In this document: one piece after another, positions 1-6,098 of the stretch
How positions within the stretch are numbered: the first letter of the stretch is position 1
How the letters are laid out: every line of letters starts with the position of its first letter
Assembly: GCA_030823965.1 (NCBI GenBank)
Contig: JAVBYP010000068.1
Span: 1 to 9,357, forward strand
Origin: Sideroxydans sp.
GTDB lineage: Bacteria; Pseudomonadota; Gammaproteobacteria; Burkholderiales; Gallionellaceae
Reading direction: 5' to 3'
Length of the DNA stretch: 9,357 nt
Notes under the pieces: model-generated
What the model saw: the letters and a program-made list of their open reading frames with translations, nothing else
Database searches by the model: none
Told to the model about the DNA's origin: nothing
Position numbers and translations under genes: made by a program

Positions 1-1422
1 CGTATCTGCACTCGCTGGAGTCGCTGAAGCGGGGAGATTGGTGAGTAGCCAGACCAATACGACACCAGCGATGATGAATTGAGAGGCGCGGCGCAGGAAA
101 TGGGTCACTTCATGCCAGCCGCGTAACAACATCTGCCGCCCTGTGGGGAATCGATACGGAGGTAGCTCCAATACAAAAGGTTCTGTATTGGCGAACTGCC
201 GCTTGAACAACAGCGCGGTGATGATGGCGGCGGCGAAGCTAAAAAGATACAGGCTGAATAGCACCAAAGGCGCTGCTTTGGGGGAGAAGAGTGCGGCGGT
301 GATGAATACGAACACCTGTAGCCGTGCCGAGCAGAGAGAGAACGGGATCACCAGCATCGACAACATGCGCAGACTGCGCGAGCGCATCACGCGAGTGCCC
401 ATCAGGGCGGGGACGTTACAACCGAATCCCATCAGCAACATGACGAAGCTGCGACCATCCAATCCCATCTTCGCCATCAATGCATCCATCAAAAAAGCAG
501 CGCGCGATAGATAGCCTGTGTCTTCCACGATGGCCATGAACAAGAAGAATAAGATGATGATGGGCACGAATGCGGCGACAGTGGAGACGCCGTTATAGAT
601 ACCGTCTAGCAGGAGTCCTGACATCCAAGTAGGTAGCCCAGCGCAGGCTGGGTCAAGGAAGGTCTCACGCACCCATCCGAGCAGGTCGGCAACGCCTCCC
701 TGCAAGGGCTGTCCGAAGAAAAAGATGCCTTGGAACAGCAGATACATGATGCCGAAGAAGATCGGCAAACCCAGCCATGGATGCAACATCACGCTGTCGA
801 GCTTGTCTGTGCGGGTGTCGGATAATCGAGCGGGGACCTGCACTGCGCCACTCAATACGCGCGCCATCTCGAATTCGATATGTGCGTCCTGCTCCAGTTG
901 AGTCCTTAATGCCTCTGCCATTCCGGGAGTGGGGTAGCGTAATGCTTTGGTGATGGCTTGCATCGCCTCGGGTTGTCCCTGCCCATATTTGGCGCTGATG
1001 AGGTGGATGGGCATGCCTAATAATTCAGACATCTTCTCGCCATCGATGGTGATGCCGAACTTCTTCGCTTCATCAGACATATTGAGCAACACCACCATGT
1101 TCAGGTTCAGTTGCTTCAGTTGTATCAATAGGCTCAGTTGGCGCTCGATCTGCGTTGCGTTGAGCACGACGACGGCAAGGTCGGGCACATTGTCATGCAG
1201 GAAGTGGCGCACGACCTGCTCATCCTCCGAGAAGCCGTGGATGTCATAGATTCCAGGAAGGTCGATGATCTCGGCCATGTCGCCGCCGAGCAATATCTTG
1301 CCTGTGAGCAGTTCTACGGTGATGCCTGGCCAGTTACCCACGCGCGCTGCGCCGCCGGTGAGGCGATTGAACAACGTCGATTTGCCCGTATTGGGCATAC
1401 CAAGCAGGGCGATACGTTTCAT
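1..1422 (-). CDS. feoB: Ferrous iron transporter FeoB, C-terminus cut by window edge
   Basis: FeoB is an inner-membrane Fe(II) transporter with a cytosolic G domain. The minus frame is open from ATG at 1422 to the left edge, giving 474 residues of a protein usually near 750-780. In the G domain I see G1 GMPNTGKST (residues 8-16), a switch-like ITVE (34-37), G3 DLPG (54-57), G4 NMSD (114-117) and a G5-like ISAK (142-145). The membrane part begins near residue 215. It carries the two FeoB gate signatures, GCNVPALMGTR (334-344) and PFSLCSARLQV (360-370), each with its conserved cysteine (C335, C364). The start overlaps the feoA stop as ATGA (1419-1422), so the two are probably translationally coupled. 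The last transmembrane segments lie outside the window. I see no frameshift. The family assignment is very secure. Confidence 0.97.
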   Translation of the reverse strand, partial: MKRIALLGMPNTGKSTLFNRLTGGAARVGNWPGITVELLTGKILLGGDMAEIIDLPGIYDIHGFSEDEQVVRHFLHDNVPDLAVVVLNATQIERQLSLLIQLKQLNLNMVVLLNMSDEAKKFGITIDGEKMSELLGMPIHLISAKYGQGQPEAMQAITKALRYPTPGMAEALRTQLEQDAHIEFEMARVLSGAVQVPARLSDTRTDKLDSVMLHPWLGLPIFFGIMYLLFQGIFFFGQPLQGGVADLLGWVRETFLDPACAGLPTWMSGLLLDGIYNGVSTVAAFVPIIILFFLFMAIVEDTGYLSRAAFLMDALMAKMGLDGRSFVMLLMGFGCNVPALMGTRVMRSRSLRMLSMLVIPFSLCSARLQVFVFITAALFSPKAAPLVLFSLYLFSFAAAIITALLFKRQFANTEPFVLELPPYRFPTGRQMLLRGWHEVTHFLRRASQFIIAGVVLVWLLTNLPASATPASADT

Positions 1423-1670
1423 GCTGTCCTGACCTCGATCAGGGTGGCTTCAGCTTGGCGAAGCAGGATATCAGTGGTGCCGATGCGCACTTGCACAGGT
1501 CCGCCAAAGCTGGCTTTGCGGATGATCTCGATATCCTTGCCTGAGCGGAACCCTAATGCCTGTAAGCGTTGGCGTAAGGCGTCATCCGTGTGGATGTCGG
1601 TAATGGTTCCGCGCATGCCAGGGGCAAGGCTTGACAATGGAGTATGAGGGTTGAAGTCGTTGGCGTTCAC
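1419..1670 (-). CDS. feoA: FeoA, small SH3-like partner of FeoB
   Basis: This 83-residue cytosolic protein has the FeoA pattern. There is a short beta-rich start (LSSLAPGMRGTITDI, about residues 12-26), then the helix and turn LRQRLQALGFRSGKDIEII, and a C-terminal strand pair ending in ATLIEV. FeoA proteins bind or regulate FeoB in Fe(II) uptake, and the gene lies directly upstream of feoB with an ATGA overlap. The chosen start is GTG at 1670, which gives a length slightly above the 75 residues of E. coli FeoA. No strong Shine-Dalgarno sequence precedes it, and an in-frame TTG at codon 12 or ATG at codon 19 are weaker alternatives. Regulation by iron is expected for feo operons, but I could not find a convincing Fur box upstream. 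Confidence 0.93.
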   Translation of the reverse strand: MNANDFNPHTPLSSLAPGMRGTITDIHTDDALRQRLQALGFRSGKDIEIIRKASFGGPVQVRIGTTDILLRQAEATLIEVRTA

Positions 1671-1678
1671 AGTGCTTG

Positions 1679-1716
1679 GATTATTTCATAGCTCACACGC
1701 TTGCGGACAAATAATC
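1679..1716. repeat. Inverted repeat GATTATTT / AAATAATC between feoA and dapA
   Basis: A perfect 8-base inverted repeat has its left arm at 1679-1686 and its right arm at 1709-1716. Arm centres are 30 bases apart, close to three helical turns. It lies in the 92-base divergent region between feoA (minus) and dapA (plus), nearer feoA. It could be an operator for a dimeric regulator or a chance AT-rich repeat. It does not match a Fur or Fnr consensus well. Confidence 0.35.
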
Positions 1717-1728
1717 AGTCGAATCGGT

Positions 1729-1740
1729 TAGAATGCGCGC
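1729..1740 (+). promoter_or_regulatory. Putative -10 and GC-rich discriminator of dapA
   Basis: TAGAAT (1729-1734) is followed at once by GCGCGC. A start of transcription about six bases after the hexamer, near 1741, would leave a leader of about 22 bases before the dapA ATG at 1763. No good -35 is visible at the usual spacing. The same hexamer plus GC pattern recurs upstream of three other transcription units in this window, which is the main support. Confidence 0.5.
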
Positions 1741-1762
1741 TCCCAAAAACGCCGCTGACATC

Positions 1763-2638
1763 ATGATTACAGGTAGCCTCGTTGCGATCGTCACCCCCAT
1801 GCACGAAGACGGAAGTCTCGACTTGGTGGCGTTTCGCGCATTGATCGATTTCCATATCGCTGAAGGAACGGATGCCATCGTCGTCGTTGGTACGACGGGT
1901 GAATCCCCCACTGTGGATGTGGAAGAACATGAACAACTCATCCAAGTCGCAGTGGAACATGCCGCTGGGCGCGTTCCCATCATCGCTGGTACGGGTGCTA
2001 ACTCGACGAAGGAAGCCATCGAACTTGCGGCTTTCTCGAAGAAGGCTGGAGCTGCCGCTTCCCTCACTGTCGTGCCTTACTACAACAAGCCTACGCAAGA
2101 AGGTCTGTTCCAACACTTCAAAGCCATCGCCGAAGCGGTGGATATGCCGCATATCCTTTACAACGTACCAGGACGTACGGGTGCGGATATGAGCAACGAC
2201 ACCGTGCTGCGCTTGGCGCAGATCAAGAACATCGTCGGTATCAAGGATGCGACTGGGGGTATCGAGCGCGGTAGCGACTTGTTGCAGCGTGCTCCAAAAG
2301 GCTTCGCCATCTACAGCGGTGATGATGCGAGCACGTTGGCATTGATGTTGTTGGGTGCTCACGGCACGATCTCGGTGACCGCTAACGTCGCACCGAAGTT
2401 GATGCACGAGATGTGCGTCGCAGCGATGAAGGGAGAGGTCGTTAAAGCACGCGAGATCAATTTCCGCTTGCTTGGGTTACATCGCCACCTGTTCGTCGAA
2501 GCCAATCCGATCCCAGTCAAATGGGCGGTGGCGCGTATGGGTAAGATGAAGAACACATTGCGTTTGCCGCTCACTCCGCTTTCTACAGGTGCACAACCTG
2601 TCGTTGAAGCGGCGATGCGTCAGGCCGGAGTCATTTGA
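1763..2638 (+). CDS. dapA: 4-hydroxy-tetrahydrodipicolinate synthase
   Basis: DapA condenses pyruvate with aspartate semialdehyde, the first committed step toward diaminopimelate and lysine, in the cytoplasm. The 291-residue TIM-barrel protein keeps E. coli numbering exactly: Thr44-Thr45 in GTTGES, Tyr107, Tyr133 in LYNVPGRTG, Arg138 and the Schiff-base Lys161 in GIKDATG. Most residues of the lysine feedback site are also present (Ser48, His56, Asn80, Glu84, Tyr106), while E. coli His53 is Val here. Feedback inhibition is therefore plausible but not certain. I start at ATG 1763 because [12 protein letters not shown] aligns with the E. coli N-terminus. An in-frame ATG at 1733 would add ten residues but falls inside the likely -10/discriminator. 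The Shine-Dalgarno is weak. dapA heads a plus-strand operon with bamC 13 bases downstream. Confidence 0.97.
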   Translation: MITGSLVAIVTPMHEDGSLDLVAFRALIDFHIAEGTDAIVVVGTTGESPTVDVEEHEQLIQVAVEHAAGRVPIIAGTGANSTKEAIELAAFSKKAGAAASLTVVPYYNKPTQEGLFQHFKAIAEAVDMPHILYNVPGRTGADMSNDTVLRLAQIKNIVGIKDATGGIERGSDLLQRAPKGFAIYSGDDASTLALMLLGAHGTISVTANVAPKLMHEMCVAAMKGEVVKAREINFRLLGLHRHLFVEANPIPVKWAVARMGKMKNTLRLPLTPLSTGAQPVVEAAMRQAGVI

Positions 2639-2651
2639 GATGGGAAACACT

Positions 2652-3233
2652 ATGAACACACGCAACATCGTTGTAGGTATGGTAGCAATCACCTTGTTGG
2701 CTGGTTGCAGCATCTTCGAACGCAAGCAGGTCGACTACAAAGCAGGCGCAGTGGAAGCACCCGCCTTAGAAGTGCCGCCTGATCTGACCAAGAGTGCGGC
2801 TGACCAACGTTTTGCGATCCCTGCTGCAGATGGTACGCAAGTGGCTAAGTATTCGGATTTCACACGTGAAAAGACTACCGAGCCATGCGCCTTACCTGCT
2901 AGCGCACCTGTCGCAACGACTGCGGCTCCAGCCACTCAATTACTCATGGTCGGTGGCGTGCGTTTCGTCTTGGTGACAGAGCCCTTTGATCGCGTCTGGC
3001 GTAAGACGGGCCTAGCTTTGGAAAAGGCAGGCATCGCCGTCGCAGATATGGACAGAAGCAAGGGCATCTACTTCTTGAAGAACGTCTCCAAAGACAAGAA
3101 GGTCGCTGATGTGCAAGTTTCAGTGCATGAGACCAATGGCGTGAGCGATATCACTGTCAAAGAAGGTAACGATCTGAACAGTAAAGAGGCGTCACGCGTA
3201 CTCGATGCGTTGTTCCAGAATCTGGAAAAATAA
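2652..3233 (+). CDS. bamC: Short BamC/NlpB-like outer-membrane lipoprotein
   Basis: BamC is a lipoprotein subunit of the BAM complex that inserts beta-barrel proteins in the outer membrane. This 193-residue protein starts with a lipoprotein signal (MNTRNIVVGMVAITLLAGC, lipobox LAGC, Cys19). Ser at +2 suits the outer membrane. It continues with the BamC-type extended segment VDYKAGAVEAPALEVPPDL (27-45), then an Ala/Pro/Thr linker (about 78-96) and one helix-grip-like domain (about 103-193, PFDRVWRKTGLALEKAGIAV). E. coli BamC is near 344 residues with two such domains, so this form has only one. Location directly after dapA matches E. coli, where bamC was once called dapX. ATG 2652 is chosen for signal-peptide length and a GGGA upstream. 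ATG 2640, in frame, is an alternative. Gene symbol is by homology and position. Confidence 0.82.
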   Translation: MNTRNIVVGMVAITLLAGCSIFERKQVDYKAGAVEAPALEVPPDLTKSAADQRFAIPAADGTQVAKYSDFTREKTTEPCALPASAPVATTAAPATQLLMVGGVRFVLVTEPFDRVWRKTGLALEKAGIAVADMDRSKGIYFLKNVSKDKKVADVQVSVHETNGVSDITVKEGNDLNSKEASRVLDALFQNLEK

Positions 3234-3239
3234 GATCCA

Positions 3240-4007
3240 GTGATTCGCTTTGCACTTCTGGGCAGCGGCAGCGAAGGTAATGCCCTCGTAGTTCAAGTCG
3301 ATTCGACAACGGTGCTGATGGATTGCGGATTCTCCGTCAGCGAGACTGTCACTCGTCTAGCCCGCCTCGGGCTACAAGCAGAACAAATAGATGGCATCCT
3401 TGTCACGCACGAACACAGCGATCACATCGCGGGTGTAGCTAGGCTGGCGCGTAAGTTCGATATCCCTGTTTGGATGACGCATGGCACATTGCGTTTTCAG
3501 CATGCCTCTTTCGCCGGTACAACGGTGACCGAAATAAATCCCCATTCAACTTTCTCTGTCGGCGATGTCGAAGTACGCCCCATCCTTGTCCCTCACGATG
3601 CGGGTGAGCCAGTGCAATATGTTTTTGGTGATGGTGCTCGCAGGTTGGGCGTGTTGACTGATACGGGTCATGCCACACCTCATATCGAAACTGTTCTTTC
3701 GGGATGTCACGCACTGATCTTAGAGTGCAATCACGACGAAGAGATGCTGCGTAACGGACGTTATCCAGCAAGTCTCAAGCAGCGCGTGGGCGGGCGTTAC
3801 GGACATTTGAACAACGAGCAAGCAGCTACCTTGTTGTCGCACTTGGATAACAGCAGCTTGCAACACATCGTGGCAGCACACTTGAGTCAGCAGAACAATC
3901 TACCCGCACTGGCAGTAGCCGCATTGAGCGGAGTCCTAGGTTGTAATGAGGATTGGGTCGCTGTGGCTGATCAGCAGCAAGGATTGGCTTGGCGCGAGAT
4001 AGCTTGA
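3240..4007 (+). CDS. MBL-fold metallohydrolase of the YycJ/WalJ type
   Basis: This 255-residue cytosolic protein has the metallo-beta-lactamase fold and its metal ligands. They are HEHSDH (57-62), His119 in VPHDA, Asp141 in LTDTG and His214 in AAHLS. A GHLNNEQA segment (188-195) is also typical of this branch. The opening LLGSGSEGNALVV matches YycJ/WalJ-like proteins, for which 5'-3' exonuclease activity has been reported in Bacillus. That activity here is inference, and older names such as PhnP-like hydrolase are possible. The start is GTG 3240, six bases after the bamC stop, with no strong Shine-Dalgarno, so reinitiation from bamC is likely. It is the last gene of the dapA operon, and a hairpin terminator follows within 17 bases. 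Confidence 0.9.
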   Translation: MIRFALLGSGSEGNALVVQVDSTTVLMDCGFSVSETVTRLARLGLQAEQIDGILVTHEHSDHIAGVARLARKFDIPVWMTHGTLRFQHASFAGTTVTEINPHSTFSVGDVEVRPILVPHDAGEPVQYVFGDGARRLGVLTDTGHATPHIETVLSGCHALILECNHDEEMLRNGRYPASLKQRVGGRYGHLNNEQAATLLSHLDNSSLQHIVAAHLSQQNNLPALAVAALSGVLGCNEDWVAVADQQQGLAWREIA

Positions 4008-4020
4008 GAACGTCAGGCGT

Positions 4021-4045
4021 AAAAAAGCCGACTTGCGTCGGCTTT
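4021..4045. terminator. Bidirectional intrinsic terminator
   Basis: The stem is AAAGCCGAC (4024-4032), loop TTGC, GTCGGCTTT (4037-4045). On the minus strand the stem is followed by a run of six T (complement of 4021-4026), so it ends the small lipoprotein gene well. On the plus strand only TTT then ATAT follows, so it is weaker there, but it sits just after the hydrolase stop. The two genes converge on it. Confidence 0.85.
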
Positions 4046-4069
4046 ATATCGATGCTGTAGAAGCAAAGA

Positions 4070-4267
4070 TTAGTGCTTTGCTGGAGCAGCAACTTCAGCA
4101 GCAGCGCCTGCAACGCTGGAAGCAGCGGCAGCAACGCTAGAAGCAGCATCAGCAACAACTGGAGCAGCAGCAGCGGAAGCGGCAACAGCAGCAGCGTCAA
4201 CAGCTGGCTTTTCGCCACAAGCAACGAGAGACAGAGCAACCAAAACAGCGATCAGAGCAGATTTCAT
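4070..4267 (-). CDS. Small alanine-rich lipoprotein
   Basis: This 65-residue protein has a clear lipoprotein signal (MKSALIAVLVALSLVAC, lipobox LVAC, Cys17) with Gly at +2, then GEKPAVD and an Ala/Val/Ser tail. The mature part is only 49 residues with no folded-domain motif. Of the 28 alanines, 24 use GCT and none uses GCG, and all ten valines use GTT. That is unlike the mixed codon use of the neighbours and typical of very highly expressed genes. A good Shine-Dalgarno (AGGAAA) precedes ATG 4267, a likely promoter lies near 4352-4357, and a strong terminator follows. I do not recognise a function. Small envelope lipoproteins of this shape are common in betaproteobacteria. Open frames on the other strand here are shadows of the GCT-rich sequence. 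Confidence 0.85.
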   Translation of the reverse strand: MKSALIAVLVALSLVACGEKPAVDAAAVAASAAAAPVVADAASSVAAAASSVAGAAAEVAAPAKH

Positions 4268-4325
4268 GTTATTTCCTAAGAGTCAATTTAAGGCATCAAG
4301 TGAGGGTCATCAATAACCTTTGCGG

Positions 4326-4338
4326 CCACCCTCCCACC
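4326..4338 (-). promoter_or_regulatory. G-quadruplex candidate in the lipoprotein leader
   Basis: On the minus strand this reads GGTGGGAGGGTGG. These are four G tracts with single-base loops, enough for a compact two-tetrad quadruplex. It lies a few bases after the predicted transcription start (about 4345), so it would be in the 5' leader RNA, about 60 bases before the start codon. Folding is inference. Confidence 0.35.
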
Positions 4339-4345
4339 GAAAAGG

Positions 4346-4357
4346 CGGCGCATTCTA
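4346..4357 (-). promoter_or_regulatory. Putative -10 and discriminator of the small lipoprotein gene
   Basis: TAGAAT (4357 down to 4352) is followed by GCGCCG on the minus strand, the same pattern as at dapA, bcp and purB. It gives a predicted leader of about 78 bases. It starts only about 28 bases after the stop of the upstream 163-residue gene, and no terminator is visible between them, so read-through from the roxA operon is also possible. No convincing -35 is seen. Confidence 0.5.
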
Positions 4358-4384
4358 CCAATAGCGTAGGGAAATACTAGGGGG

Positions 4385-4876
4385 TTACAGACCTAATTTT
4401 GTGGCGGTAGCACCGGGATGGGAGGATTGCCACATCTCTTGGAAGCGTGAGTTGAGCAAACGAGCTCCTTCGGGGTCATTTTTAGCCAGTAGACCGCGTG
4501 CGTCTTCGAAGTGGTAACGCCTGACATAGTTTGTATTGTCAGCCACCGCAAACGGCTCAGTTATGCCTTTCATGTGAGCAGGAGTCTGGAATATCTCCAT
4601 GCTATGGCTGAACTCGCGCAACAACATCATCATGCGCGGACAGTAACGAACCAGATGTTGTGGGTCGTGCGCCAGTAATCTCAGGCGATTGTTGGGGCTA
4701 CTTAGTAGGTAGTGGCGCAGGGCATCATATCGAGCCTCAGAATTGAACCCGATGTCAGAGAAATCCTGCTCGAATATGTTCAGAGAATGCTGTGCCGAAG
4801 CGCACACGGTATCGAGTGCGGCAATGTAGTCGATAACGCCATCGAACAGGGTGTGCTGTAGCGCATCTTCACTCAT
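4385..4876 (-). CDS. Uncharacterised 163-residue protein downstream of roxA
   Basis: No function is assigned. The protein has no signal peptide or membrane segment and is probably cytosolic. It starts MSEDALQHTLFDGVIDY. It has an RLRLLAHDPQHLVRYCPRMMMLL stretch near 64-86 (described here only as conserved-looking), then a FAVADNTNYVRRYHFEDARGLL-type strand/loop (109-130), and ends with RFQEMWQSSHPGA. This arrangement resembles a domain of unknown function in betaproteobacteria, often beside GNAT acetyltransferases (I recall the label DUF7931, not checked) and distantly like half of a phospholipase-D fold without the HKD residues. ATG 4876 is chosen over an upstream in-frame start at 4921 because AAGGAGG lies eight bases before it. 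That Shine-Dalgarno is inside the last codons of roxA, whose stop is two bases upstream, so the two are likely coupled. Confidence 0.75.
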   Translation of the reverse strand: MSEDALQHTLFDGVIDYIAALDTVCASAQHSLNIFEQDFSDIGFNSEARYDALRHYLLSSPNNRLRLLAHDPQHLVRYCPRMMMLLREFSHSMEIFQTPAHMKGITEPFAVADNTNYVRRYHFEDARGLLAKNDPEGARLLNSRFQEMWQSSHPGATATKLGL

Positions 4877-4878
4877 GA

Positions 4879-6006
4879 TCAACGCCTCCTTGTGGGTGTC
4901 AAGAATCCGTCCAGATACCATTCATACAACAAGCCGTTGCTACCAGTGCTAAGTTTTGTGCCAGCAGGTAGAGACCGTGTGTCGGCCAATTCACGGAGCA
5001 GTCGATAATCAGTCTTGCTAACAGGGCACGCATCTCCATTCATGAACACGGTGCTTCCATAGCATTGCATCTGCGTCTTCAGGTCTAGTGTCACGCCAGA
5101 CTTATCTACGGCCTGCACGAACTTGGCTTCGGATAAAGGTTTGTTCGGTGTATCGAAGAAGATGTGTGACTTGGGTTCGGAAAGATAGCAGCCTAAGAAG
5201 TTCGCTACATCCTCGTCATCCCACTTCACCTTGCGGATGGTGTCGGCGACCTGCTTGAGCATCTCGGGGCCGATCTCGGAGGGATGTTTTTGCAGTTTCA
5301 GATCGGGGTCGGCATAGGTACCTTTGATCTCGATGCGATCTTGCAGATAGACCAAGAATTGTTCTGCCAATTCCTGATACCACGGAGTACGGAAGCCGAT
5401 GGAGTAGGTCATGCAATCATCTTCAGCGATGCCGTTGTGTGCGCACTGTGGTGGTAGATACAGCATGTCACCCGGCTCCAACACCCACTCTTGTTCGACT
5501 TTGAAATCCTTCAGGATGCGTAGCGGTGCACCTTCGATCAATGTCTGGTCGGCTTGCGTGGAGATCTGCCAGCGGCGGTGTCCATGCCCCTGTAACAGGA
5601 AAACATCATAGATATCGAAGTGGGGGCCAACGCCGCCGCCTTTTGGTGCATAGCTCACCATCAGGTCATCGAGTCGAGCGTGCGGGATGAAGTTGAAGCG
5701 TTTGATCAACTCAGTCGCTTCAGGCAAGAAGTGATTCACCCCCTGTACCAGTACCGACCACTTGGCTTTGCCGAAGTCTTTGAAATCATCATGTGTGAAC
5801 GGTGAATGTTGCAGACCGAACTTGCCGCGCTGTTGGGTGACTAGGCGCGCTTGCGCATCCTCAGTGCAGGCAAGATCGATCAACCCTTGCGGATCGAGTA
5901 AGCCTTTGAATCCGGGCACGGCCTGGCGGATGAGCAAAGGTTTCTTTTGCCAATAATCACGCAGGAATTCTTGCGGAGTGAGTCCGCCGAGTAGTGTGTT
6001 TTTCAT
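4879..6006 (-). CDS. roxA: RoxA/YcfD-type JmjC oxygenase, uL16 arginine hydroxylase
   Basis: RoxA (YcfD) is an Fe(II)- and 2-oxoglutarate-dependent oxygenase that hydroxylates an arginine of ribosomal protein L16 (Arg81 in E. coli). This 375-residue protein matches E. coli RoxA in length (373) and layout. It has an N-terminal FLRDYWQKKPLLIRQ, then the cupin core with the iron ligands His129 and Asp131 in GVGPHFDIYDVF and His190 in LPPQCAHNGIAEDD. RRW (144-146) follows the first motif, and YSIGFRTP closes the core. A C-terminal dimerisation and winged-helix region is expected from about 215 on. ATG 6006 is chosen over TTG 6030 because it aligns with the family N-terminus. There is no Shine-Dalgarno there, and a consensus TATAAT lies six bases upstream, which suggests a leaderless transcript. 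The gene is divergent from bcp. Confidence 0.93.
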   Translation of the reverse strand: MKNTLLGGLTPQEFLRDYWQKKPLLIRQAVPGFKGLLDPQGLIDLACTEDAQARLVTQQRGKFGLQHSPFTHDDFKDFGKAKWSVLVQGVNHFLPEATELIKRFNFIPHARLDDLMVSYAPKGGGVGPHFDIYDVFLLQGHGHRRWQISTQADQTLIEGAPLRILKDFKVEQEWVLEPGDMLYLPPQCAHNGIAEDDCMTYSIGFRTPWYQELAEQFLVYLQDRIEIKGTYADPDLKLQKHPSEIGPEMLKQVADTIRKVKWDDEDVANFLGCYLSEPKSHIFFDTPNKPLSEAKFVQAVDKSGVTLDLKTQMQCYGSTVFMNGDACPVSKTDYRLLRELADTRSLPAGTKLSTGSNGLLYEWYLDGFLTPTRRR

Positions 6007-6012
6007 ACGGAG

Positions 6013-6018
6013 ATTATA
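6013..6018 (-). promoter_or_regulatory. Consensus -10 hexamer (TATAAT) for roxA, leaderless geometry
   Basis: On the minus strand TATAAT is followed by CTCCGT and then ATG at 6006. With the usual distance, transcription would begin at the A of the start codon. A -35-like CTGTTC sits 17 bases upstream (6036-6041). The absence of a Shine-Dalgarno before ATG agrees with leaderless translation, though the hexamer could be chance. Confidence 0.5.
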
Positions 6019-6020
6019 GC

Positions 6021-6031
6021 CTTGTGACAAG
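6021..6031. promoter_or_regulatory. Palindrome CTTGTGACAAG in the roxA promoter spacer
   Basis: This perfect 11-base palindrome (five-base arms about a central G) lies just upstream of the roxA -10, in the divergent roxA/bcp region. CAAGCCTTG (6028-6036) overlaps it as a second small dyad. The position would suit a repressor or activator site, but I match it to no known operator. Confidence 0.3.
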
Positions 6032-6074
6032 CCTTGAACAGCAAATTCAGCCCTGCCTCGCGGACAAAATTAGA

Positions 6075-6085
6075 TAGAATGCGCG
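6075..6085 (+). promoter_or_regulatory. Putative -10 and discriminator of the bcp-slyD operon
   Basis: TAGAAT (6075-6080) is followed by GCGCG and then by a strong Shine-Dalgarno AGGAGG (6088-6093) before ATG 6099. If transcription starts near 6087 the leader is only about 12 bases. No clear -35 is visible. The element repeats the one before dapA. Confidence 0.5.
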
Positions 6086-6098
6086 ACAGGAGGACGGC

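Noticed and set aside
1138..1647. Plus-strand open frame over feoB and feoA
   Set aside because: It is antisense to the conserved G domain of feoB and to all of feoA, with no recognisable protein features.
1671..1762. Fur box upstream of feoA
   Set aside because: AT-rich bits such as GATTATTT exist, but no arrangement approaches the 19-base Fur consensus, and no Fnr-type TTGAT-N4-ATCAA is present either.
1715..2407. Long open frame (230 codons) antisense to dapA
   Set aside because: It lies entirely opposite a secure dapA, its product is rich in His, Arg and Asp without any domain, and it has no plausible start region.
4080..4200. CAG/GCT-rich stretch as a repeat array or CRISPR
   Set aside because: It is the coding sequence of the Ala-rich lipoprotein. 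There are no equal-length spacers or conserved repeat units.
4877..4921. Longer start for the 163-residue gene overlapping roxA
   Set aside because: The perfect Shine-Dalgarno AAGGAGG points to ATG 4876, and the extra 15 codons only read the end of roxA in another frame.
6007..6030. Upstream TTG start for roxA adding eight residues
   Set aside because: The extension MSQGYNLR has no counterpart in RoxA and would span the consensus TATAAT and the palindrome.
1704..6068. CGGACAAA shared upstream of dapA (1704) and bcp (6061) as a common -35 or operator
   Set aside because: The distance to the following TAGAAT differs (about 17 versus 6 bases between), so it cannot act as the same promoter element.
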